Shown piece after piece: positions 7,068 to 12,409 of a stretch of DNA of 12,409 nucleotides. The notes below the pieces were generated by a model that saw only the letters and a list, made by a program, of their open reading frames with translations, was not told where the DNA came from and made no database searches. A program made the translations under genes and the position numbers. Positions within the stretch are counted from its first letter, which is position 1. The number at the start of each line of letters is the position of its first letter. The stretch comes from JAFDVL01 sp043736395 (lineage in GTDB: Bacteria > Acidobacteriota > Blastocatellia > RBC074): positions 1-12,409 of the forward strand of contig JAYTCQ010000314.1 of NCBI GenBank assembly GCA_043736395.1. The letters are read 5' to 3'.

Positions 7068-8018
7068 ATGTCTGAATTTTCCTTCATCAAAAAAATCCGT
7101 GAACGCGCCGCGCAACATTCCAGCGAAGCCATTTTAGGCATCGGTGATGACACCGCAATTTTGCCTGAATTCGCAGGACGCGAACGCCTTATCACTGCGG
7201 ATTTGTTGATCGAAGACGTTCATTTCAAATTGGACTACACGCCGCTTTCCTGCCTTGCGCACAAAGCCTTAGCCGTCAGCTTGAGCGACATAGCCGCAAT
7301 GGGCGGGACGCCGGAATTTTCATTGCTCACACTCGGCATTCCAAAATCTTTGATCGAATTAAATTGGGATGAATTTTTTGCCAGCTATTTTGCACTCGCT
7401 GAAAAATTCGGCGTCACGCTCATCGGCGGAGATACTTCTTCGTCTCCTGATAAATTGGTGATTGATTCCATCGTGATGGGAAGCTGCGAACGTGGTCAAG
7501 CAATTCGCCGCAGTACGACAAAAATTGGCGATGCGATTTTTGTCACTGGAGCCTTGGGAGCTTCGGCGTTAGGTTTACAATTATTATTAAAAGGTAAGAC
7601 CAAAAAAAATAATTCGATCACTGCCCATCTAATGCCGCAACCAAGAGTTGAATTTGGCATTGCGCTGGGAGCTTCCGGCCTCGTACGTTCAATGATGGAT
7701 GTGAGCGATGGCTTAGCGCAGGACTTATCGCACATCTGCGAAGAGAGCAATGTCAGCGCAGTGCTCTATGCTGAGGCAATTCCCATTGCCGACGGTGCAA
7801 ATTTTGAATTGGCTATCAGCGGCGGCGAAGATTATGAATTATTATTTACCTCGCACCATGCTAGCCAAAATGCCTTGCAAAAAATTGCTCAAACTAGCGG
7901 CGTACGCCTGACCTGTATCGGCGAAATCATCGAGAAAATAACCGACCCCATTTTTCTGAATCGTGATAAAAACATTCAACCGCTAAGAATCCAAGGCTTC
8001 GATCATTTCACCTTGTAG
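7068..8018 (+). CDS. thiL: Thiamine-monophosphate kinase
   Basis: Phosphorylates thiamine monophosphate to thiamine diphosphate with ATP in the cytoplasm, the last step of cofactor synthesis. The 316 residues match the family length. The acidic metal-binding motifs are present in order: GIGDDTA (24-30), TADLLIEDVHF (43-53), SLSDIAAMGGTPEF (71-84), GGDTSSS (120-126), DVSDGLAQDL (211-220) and SGGEDYELLF (251-260). These define the PurM/AIR-synthase-like ThiL fold. The ATG at 7068 fits the usual start, but no Shine-Dalgarno is visible upstream (pyrimidine-rich TCTATCCCTCTTTCA). No TPP riboswitch or other thiamine genes are near. The stop codon overlaps the first base pairs of a repeat hairpin. 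Assignment is very secure. Confidence 0.97.
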   Translation: MSEFSFIKKIRERAAQHSSEAILGIGDDTAILPEFAGRERLITADLLIEDVHFKLDYTPLSCLAHKALAVSLSDIAAMGGTPEFSLLTLGIPKSLIELNWDEFFASYFALAEKFGVTLIGGDTSSSPDKLVIDSIVMGSCERGQAIRRSTTKIGDAIFVTGALGASALGLQLLLKGKTKKNNSITAHLMPQPRVEFGIALGASGLVRSMMDVSDGLAQDLSHICEESNVSAVLYAEAIPIADGANFELAISGGEDYELLFTSHHASQNALQKIAQTSGVRLTCIGEIIEKITDPIFLNRDKNIQPLRIQGFDHFTL

Positions 8019-8039
8019 CGTGAACTGTTAGTTCACGCT
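8017..8039. repeat. Palindromic repeat hairpin, copy 1
   Basis: AGCGTGAACT and AGTTCACGCT form a perfect 10-bp stem around GTT. It begins inside the thiL stop codon. No T-run follows, so it is not a standard terminator. The 25 bases at 8016-8040 are repeated in inverted orientation at 8104-8128. Confidence 0.85.
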
Positions 8040-8080
8040 GTCTGGCAGACTCAAACTTCCAGCGAAAACCTAAAGCCTTC

Positions 8081-8158
8081 ATGGTAAATTCTTGAATCAA
8101 AATCAGCGTGAACTAACAGTTCGCGCCACTATTATCTGCGGCAAAGATAGTTTACCAT
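8081..8158. repeat. Inverted pair ATGGTAAA / TTTACCAT around hairpin copy 2
   Basis: ATGGTAAA at 8081-8088 and TTTACCAT at 8151-8158 are exact reverse complements enclosing the second hairpin. The right arm ends 6 bases before the ttcA start codon. Pairing would bring the ttcA start region into a structure. The arms are short, so chance is possible. Confidence 0.45.
8105..8127. repeat. Palindromic repeat hairpin, copy 2 (inverted)
   Basis: The reverse complement of 8104-8128 matches copy 1 (8016-8040) except for two bases. Its own stem is AGCGTGAACT / AGTTCGCGCC around AAC, with G-T wobble and end mismatches. The two copies, about 65 bases apart, make a composite fold-back between thiL and ttcA. 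Confidence 0.8.
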
Positions 8159-8164
8159 TACAGA

Positions 8165-9025
8165 ATGATTACTCAGGAAGAACGAATTCAAAAAAAGCTG
8201 CTTCGCAAAATGGGCGAAGCGATCAAAGATTTCGGAATGATTTCCGAAGGCGACAAAATTATGGTGTGCCTGAGCGGCGGCAAAGACAGCTATTCAATGC
8301 TCAACCTCCTGCTCGACATTCGACGCAAAGCTCCCGTCAATTTTGACATCGTCGCGGTCAATTTAGATCAAAAGCAACCGAACTTTCCGGCGCATATTTT
8401 GCCCGAATACCTCACGGAAAAAGGCATTCCCTTTCGCATCGAAGAGCAAGACACCTATTCCATCGTCAAGCGCATTAATCCGAACACGTACTGTTCCGTT
8501 TGCGCGCGTCTGCGTCGCGGAATTCTCTATCGCGTCGCCGTCGAGGAAGGCTGCACGAAAATCGCGCTCGGACATCACGCCGATGATTGCATCAATACGT
8601 TTATGATGAACGTGCTGTACGTCGGACAATTAAAAGCGATGCCGCCAATTCTACGCTCCGACGACGGACGAAATACGATTATTCGTCCGCTGATTTATTG
8701 CTGGGAAAAAGAAGTAGCCGAGTACGCCGCGACGCAGAATTTCCCGATCATTCCGTGTGATTTGTGCGGTTCACAGGAAAATCTCAAACGTAAAAAGGTG
8801 AAACGATTTTTAGATGAACTGGAAAAAAATGATTTCCCATTTGTCCGTCAATCAATGATGGCAGCACTGGGAAGGGTTACGCCTACGCATTTACTTGATC
8901 ACAAACAATTTGATTTCAAATCATTGACCGCGATGACCGGAGATGTTTCCGCTGAATTGGATGAAGCCATCATGGGACACGATGTTCCAGCAACAGATTT
9001 TGCCGGGATGGCAGCGATTCAGTAA
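8165..9025 (+). CDS. ttcA: tRNA 2-thiocytidine synthase TtcA
   Basis: Adds sulfur to cytidine 32 of certain tRNAs in the cytoplasm, using ATP and a [4Fe-4S] cluster. The 286 residues are close to the family length. The PP-loop SGGKDS is at 37-42 (CLSGGKDSYSML). The cluster/sulfur region has C110-S-V-C113 in CSVCARLRRGILYR, the GHHADD block (136-141), and IIPCDLCGSQENLKRKK with C198 and C201. The close match to E. coli TtcA through these blocks separates it from TilS and other PP-loop enzymes. The ATG at 8165 gives a normal N-terminus, but no Shine-Dalgarno precedes it. A 340-base fold-back element starts 3 bases after the stop. Whether thiL and ttcA share a transcript is unclear because of the repeats between them. 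Confidence 0.97.
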   Translation: MITQEERIQKKLLRKMGEAIKDFGMISEGDKIMVCLSGGKDSYSMLNLLLDIRRKAPVNFDIVAVNLDQKQPNFPAHILPEYLTEKGIPFRIEEQDTYSIVKRINPNTYCSVCARLRRGILYRVAVEEGCTKIALGHHADDCINTFMMNVLYVGQLKAMPPILRSDDGRNTIIRPLIYCWEKEVAEYAATQNFPIIPCDLCGSQENLKRKKVKRFLDELEKNDFPFVRQSMMAALGRVTPTHLLDHKQFDFKSLTAMTGDVSAELDEAIMGHDVPATDFAGMAAIQ

Positions 9026-9027
9026 TC

Positions 9028-9367
9028 GTAGCGTAACCAGCCATGGTTGCGACAGCTTTTTTGCCGTAGCAAAAAAGCCAATCTATGACATTTCTGAACC
9101 CGTCAATAGAATTGGATTTGTGCGAAGAAAAGGCAGAGATGACAGAACACACGGAAATAACGGAACACACGAAATTTCTTTACACTTAAATGATCTGGAA
9201 AGCGGGATTCTTTTTCCGTATGTTTCGTTATTTCCGTGTGTTCCGTATTCTCTCTTCTGCCAACATTACTCTAGACTTATGAAGATATATGCTGACCATT
9301 CAAGATGTGATTGCGTCATAGATTAGGCTTTGCAAAGCCTGTCGCAACCATGGCTGGATTGCGCTAC
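9028..9367. mobile_element. MITE-like nested fold-back element, about 340 bp, no coding capacity seen
   Basis: The outer imperfect inverted repeats are 9028-9089 and 9315-9367. They share the exact 19-mer CCAGCCATGGTTGCGACAG (the right copy as its complement). Inside each is a local hairpin: GCTTTTTTGC/GCAAAAAAGC at 9055-9078 on the left and AGGCTTTGCAAAGCCT at 9325-9340 on the right. AATCTATGAC follows on both sides. An inner inverted pair, about 9132-9174 and 9213-9261, shares GAACACACGGAAATAACG. The bases next to both ends are ATC, a possible 3-bp duplication or chance. No transposase or convincing gene lies inside. It resembles a non-autonomous or repeat-composite element; mobility is inferred only. 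Confidence 0.7.
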
Positions 9368-9379
9368 ATCTTTAGGCAT

Positions 9380-9409
9380 TTGTCACAAATACACACTCAA
9401 TGCTAAGCT
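9380..9409 (+). promoter_or_regulatory. Possible sigma-70 promoter for the cysteine-cluster gene
   Basis: TTGTCA (9380-9385, 5 of 6 to the -35 consensus), an 18-base spacer, then TGC-TAAGCT (9401-9409) with an extended -10 TG but only 3 of 6 in the hexamer. It sits just outside the fold-back element and about 70 bases before the ATG. Weak to moderate support. Confidence 0.35.
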
Positions 9410-9424
9410 TGCCCGCGTTAAATC

Positions 9425-9460
9425 TGATAACCAGAATGATAACCAGAACTTGATAACAGG
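9425..9460. repeat. Short tandem repeat in the 5' leader
   Basis: TGATAACCAGAA occurs twice head to tail (9425-9436, 9437-9448). A partial third copy, TGATAACAGG, follows at 9451-9460, shortly before the Shine-Dalgarno. It may be slippage-prone, or a direct-repeat protein-binding site. Confidence 0.6.
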
Positions 9461-9468
9461 AAATTTTC

Positions 9469-9475
9469 AGGAAAG
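9469..9475 (+). promoter_or_regulatory. Shine-Dalgarno AGGAAAG deciding the YkgJ-like start
   Basis: The AGGA core is 7 bases before the ATG at 9480. The longer in-frame ATG at 9330 lies inside the repeat element and lacks such a site. Confidence 0.7.
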
Positions 9476-9479
9476 AGTA

Positions 9480-10073
9480 ATGCCAAATTCGACCCCTCCG
9501 ATGAAGCTCGTACAGATTGAGCCAAAAAATAAATCTGGCGCAGAGTATTCAGCTTCAACCGTAAATCAACTAGCTCCCAAGCCGGTCACGGATATTAACC
9601 TTCCGCCGATCCCGTCAGACATGTGGGTATACCGCATGAAGTTCTACGCCGGATTCCGCAAGGTCTTAGGTTATTTCTACACCACACATTCTTACGGAGC
9701 GACGCGCCGCTGGATCATGGCGAAGACTTTACCAGATAAAATCTTGAATCGCTGGAAGCCGTACCAAAAAGGCGAATGCAACCGTTGCGGACTGTGCTGC
9801 AAGATTGTTTTCAATTGCCCATTTTTCTTCGAAGACGGCAAGACGACTGCCTGCATGATCTACACCACAAAACACGCTGTACCGCCATGCGTCAGCTTCC
9901 CTGCCGACCCCAACGACCTCCGCGAAGTCCAACGCGAAGTGGCTCCCGCACCTTGTCCCTTTTATTTTGAAGGACAGCCGGAACATCCGACGACTTGGGG
10001 GGCGATTAAGGCAGAGATACAGATTGAATGGAGAAAGAGAAAGAATAAATTCAAACAAGTATTTGATTTTTAA
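9480..10073 (+). CDS. YkgJ-family cysteine-cluster (CxxCxxCC) protein
   Basis: A 197-residue protein with the C-terminal metal-binding pattern of the zinc/iron-chelating CxxCxxCC family. The cluster is C100-N-R-C103-G-L-C106-C107, with further cysteines at C113, C125, C137 (PPC) and C159 (APCP). These residues probably hold zinc or an iron-sulfur centre; the biochemical role of the family is poorly known. The N-terminal half (1-97) has no cysteine. It is Pro-rich to about residue 46, then aromatic and basic (WVYRMKFYAGFRKVLGYFY), and I recognise no domain in it. The C-terminus is strongly basic. The start is set by the Shine-Dalgarno at 9469-9475. It stands alone, separated from ttcA by the fold-back element. 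The family call is firm; a function cannot be given. Confidence 0.88.
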   Translation: MPNSTPPMKLVQIEPKNKSGAEYSASTVNQLAPKPVTDINLPPIPSDMWVYRMKFYAGFRKVLGYFYTTHSYGATRRWIMAKTLPDKILNRWKPYQKGECNRCGLCCKIVFNCPFFFEDGKTTACMIYTTKHAVPPCVSFPADPNDLREVQREVAPAPCPFYFEGQPEHPTTWGAIKAEIQIEWRKRKNKFKQVFDF

Positions 10074-10092
10074 ATTTTAAAAGCCGATTTTC

Positions 10093-10112
10093 AGCAAGTC
10101 TTGCTTTGTTTT
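10093..10112 (+). terminator. Weak candidate terminator after the YkgJ-like gene
   Basis: AGCAA-GTC-TTGCT gives a 5-bp stem followed by TTGTTTT, 19 bases after the stop codon. The stem is short, so support is low. Confidence 0.3.
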
Positions 10113-10180
10113 CAGCCAGAAATAAAGGATGATTTTTATTGGGAAATTTGTTCATCTATTCAGATTATTAGACTCCATAT

Positions 10181-10208
10181 TCGACTTAACTCAGTTAATA
10201 GTTATAAT
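10181..10208 (+). promoter_or_regulatory. Candidate sigma-70 promoter for the M1-like peptidase
   Basis: A perfect TATAAT (10203-10208) is preceded, after 16 bases, by TCGACT (4 of 6 to TTGACA). It would give a leader of about 60 bases to the ATG at 10278. It lies in a non-coding gap with no competing gene. Confidence 0.5.
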
Positions 10209-10277
10209 TCCTTCCAAGTCATTTTCTCTTTACAACAACTTTTCGTTAACTGGGCTTACCTGCCTTTTGGAGGATAG

Positions 10278-12409
10278 ATGAAACTTCAGCACTTCTATTT
10301 GTTTTTTTTGACCGTAGTTTTTCAGTTCTCGATCGCAGCGCAAAACACTGGTTTACTGAATGGCAAAGTCACTGACCCTGCCGGAGCTGTTGTTGCCGGA
10401 GCCCAGGTCACACTAAAAAATGATACCGATGTAAAGATTCAAACTGTGACGACTACTGAGATTGGACTATTCACCTTCAATGCATTGGAAAATGGAATCT
10501 ATACTTTAAGTGTCTCCAAAAGTGGTTTCACCACAATACAACAAAAAGTCACCATCGTAGCCAATCCACCAGTATCTCTTGAAGTGAAGCTTAGCTTGGT
10601 AGAAACACGAGCCGAAGTAAATGTCTCGGCCAAAGGTACGGCAAAGGCAAACAACGAGGTTAATTACCGAGCATTACGAGAAGGAACATTAGGCGAGAGT
10701 TTTACGGTCACGAATCTGGTGATCAAACGTGATGTCGGAATCATTACGCTCAAATCGGGACGCGTGACATTTACCAATCAAGTTCTGGATCGGATGGCAA
10801 TCGCCGTTTTTAATGGTGATGGTGAGTTCTCGTTAACTCCAGTGATTGACATTGAAAAGCGTCATTTAAAAGGGATTATCAATCAGGAAACTGTGGCGGA
10901 ACCATTCAAACGATTAGTCATCACATTCAATGATTCGACCTATGCTGATGTGCTTCGCAATGGACAACCAGCCTCTGGTGAAGACAATCAAGCTAAGGAT
11001 ACATTGAAAGATTTCCGTGATCGAGTTCGTGATGACGGATTTTTGAAGGAAAATATCGAGGCGAATTTGCTAGGCTATCTTTACAATCCACGCCGGGGGC
11101 AATATTTCAATGCCTATTTTTTTGGCAACCAACATAAAGATTTACGTTTTTTTCTTCGTAATCTTGGAACAACAGGTGCGTTACCAGGATGGCATACGTC
11201 GGAAGAAGTTATGGTCATCAACGCCGACAGCTTCAGCAACGATTCAGGAATCTGGTATTCAGGACATTTAGAAAGAGAATATCAAAAAGGAACTGCCAGC
11301 TCTGAAGAAGAGAGCAGCGTCATTGATGTTCTTAACTACAAAATAGATAACATCATAGCCCGCGAAAAACTGACGGCAACTGCTGAAATCACCTTCAGTT
11401 CGATGTTCGATGGCGAGAGGGTTCTTTCCTTTGATTTACTACCATTCCTTCGAGTTTCCAAGGTCAATTTTGAAGGTCAAGAAATAGATTTTGTGCAGGA
11501 AAATCGCAAGTCGGATGGATCATTTTTTGTCATTACGCCTGAGCCGCTAACCAAAGGACAAAAGTACAAACTTACCGTCGAGTATCAAGGCGATAAAGTA
11601 GTAACAGATGCGGGTAATGGTAATTTTTTCATCAGCGCACGAACCAGTTGGTATCCCAGCGCAAATGCATTTGAAGACCGTGCGACCTTCGACCTGACAT
11701 TCAAGTTTCCGAAACAGTTCACCCTTGTCAGCGTAGGAAAATTAGTTGATGAGCAACCTGCCACTGGATTAAAAGATTATCTGACATCACATTGGGTTGC
11801 TGAAGTACCACTTGCAGTCGCAGGATTCAATATTGCCATCTACAAGAAGAAAGAAGAATTTGATACTACTACGAAATATAACATCGAAGGTTATGCAACA
11901 TCAGAGCTTCCATCGAGTCTGCTCTTTACAGTGAAACAAGGAAGCGGCAATACGCCTAATACAATGGTAGATCGTGAAGTGAGTGGAATTACTCCAACTC
12001 GCTTATTGGACAAAGGAATCATCGAAACAAAAAATTCTATTCGGCTATTTTCGGCCTTCTTCGGTGAGTTACCCTACGGAAGATTGGCGATTACACAACA
12101 GCCCCAAATGAATTTTGGACAATCGTGGCCGACCTTAATTTACTTACCGCTTATTTCCTTCATGGATTCGACACAACGTAAGGAATTGTACCAACGCAAT
12201 ACAGCAAGTTTGGAGGGGTTTATTGCCGAAGTGACTCCACATGAAGTCGCGCATCAATGGTGGGGACATATCGTCGGTTGGGCTTCGTATCACGATCAAT
12301 GGTTATCAGAAGGATTTGCTGATTTTTCGGCTAGTCTATACTTGCAATACAATTATCCCTTAGACAAATACCATCACTTCTGGAAAGTGCATCATGACAA
12401 TATCGTAGA
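10278..12409 (+). CDS. Secreted M1-like zinc metallopeptidase with carboxypeptidase-regulatory N-domain (3' partial)
   Basis: The reading frame is open from the ATG to the window edge (710 complete codons), so the C-terminus is missing. GGAGG (10269-10273) lies 4 bases before the ATG. Domains in order: signal peptide (1-21); a carboxypeptidase-regulatory-like beta-sandwich (about 25-106, LNGKVTDPAGAVVAGAQVTL); a beta-rich region (about 128-200, with AVFNGDGEFSLTP) of the type seen in acidobacterial M1-like proteins (recalled); then the M1-type body. The zinc site is H655-E656-V-A-H659 followed 18 residues later by E678 in WLSEGFADFSA, the gluzincin HExxH-x18-E pattern. The aminopeptidase GxMEN motif is absent; the corresponding area has QPQMNFGQSWP (about 608-618). 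Peptidase activity is likely, but aminopeptidase specificity is doubtful. The catalytic tyrosine, if present, lies beyond the window. Confidence 0.93.
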   Translation, partial: MKLQHFYLFFLTVVFQFSIAAQNTGLLNGKVTDPAGAVVAGAQVTLKNDTDVKIQTVTTTEIGLFTFNALENGIYTLSVSKSGFTTIQQKVTIVANPPVSLEVKLSLVETRAEVNVSAKGTAKANNEVNYRALREGTLGESFTVTNLVIKRDVGIITLKSGRVTFTNQVLDRMAIAVFNGDGEFSLTPVIDIEKRHLKGIINQETVAEPFKRLVITFNDSTYADVLRNGQPASGEDNQAKDTLKDFRDRVRDDGFLKENIEANLLGYLYNPRRGQYFNAYFFGNQHKDLRFFLRNLGTTGALPGWHTSEEVMVINADSFSNDSGIWYSGHLEREYQKGTASSEEESSVIDVLNYKIDNIIAREKLTATAEITFSSMFDGERVLSFDLLPFLRVSKVNFEGQEIDFVQENRKSDGSFFVITPEPLTKGQKYKLTVEYQGDKVVTDAGNGNFFISARTSWYPSANAFEDRATFDLTFKFPKQFTLVSVGKLVDEQPATGLKDYLTSHWVAEVPLAVAGFNIAIYKKKEEFDTTTKYNIEGYATSELPSSLLFTVKQGSGNTPNTMVDREVSGITPTRLLDKGIIETKNSIRLFSAFFGELPYGRLAITQQPQMNFGQSWPTLIYLPLISFMDSTQRKELYQRNTASLEGFIAEVTPHEVAHQWWGHIVGWASYHDQWLSEGFADFSASLYLQYNYPLDKYHHFWKVHHDNIV

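Noticed and set aside
8017..8039. Classical rho-independent terminator after thiL
   Set aside because: The stem is good, but it is followed by GTCTGGC rather than a T-run, and the motif recurs inverted nearby; it fits a repeat better.
8943..9326. 127-codon plus-strand frame
   Set aside because: It overlaps the end of ttcA out of frame and then runs through the fold-back repeat; no protein-like features.
9028..9367. Insertion sequence or CRISPR array
   Set aside because: No transposase frame and no regularly spaced direct repeats; the symmetry is inverted, not direct.
9330..9479. 50-codon N-terminal extension of the YkgJ-like protein
   Set aside because: It starts inside the right arm of the repeat element, has no Shine-Dalgarno and has low-complexity content; the ATG at 9480 has a good site.

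Overview
The window is a block of ordinary chromosome from a Gram-negative bacterium. The organism is most likely an uncultured member of the Acidobacteriota, perhaps class Blastocatellia. That placement is inference. It rests on the secreted M16-M16 fusion protease, the M1-like metalloprotease with a carboxypeptidase-regulatory N-terminal domain, signal-peptide and lipobox sequences, and AT-leaning coding sequence. No rRNA, tRNA, phage, plasmid, insertion-sequence transposase or CRISPR signal was found.

Minus strand, 136-3837, read right to left: yacG (zinc protein, DNA gyrase inhibitor family), then three tandem TlpA/thioredoxin-fold proteins, then pyruvate kinase. The three redox proteins are a lipoprotein with CAPC, a secreted protein with CTHC and a membrane-anchored protein with CAHS, whose second cysteine is lost. 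Overlapping or short gaps suggest yacG and the redox genes are co-transcribed. A perfect 14-bp hairpin separates them from pyk.

Plus strand, 3943-12409: a 1002-residue secreted M16 protease fusion with an active front half and a degenerate back half; thiL (thiamine-monophosphate kinase); ttcA (tRNA 2-thiocytidine synthase); a CxxCxxCC cysteine-cluster (YkgJ-like) protein; and the first 710 codons of a secreted M1-type (gluzincin) metallopeptidase cut off by the window end.

The most unusual content is non-coding. Each of the three successive plus-strand gaps M16/thiL, thiL/ttcA and ttcA/ykgJ is filled by a different inverted-repeat element, and each element begins within a few bases of the upstream stop codon. 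The largest (9028-9367) is a nested fold-back, MITE-like structure of about 340 bp. Functionally the window joins envelope protein quality control and redox (two large exported metallopeptidases and three exported thioredoxin-fold proteins) with unrelated housekeeping genes. I see no clearly new defence or biosynthetic system. The best leads are the repeat elements, the stepwise change of active site in the TlpA trio, the predicted potassium-independent pyruvate kinase, and the M1-like enzyme without a GxMEN motif.
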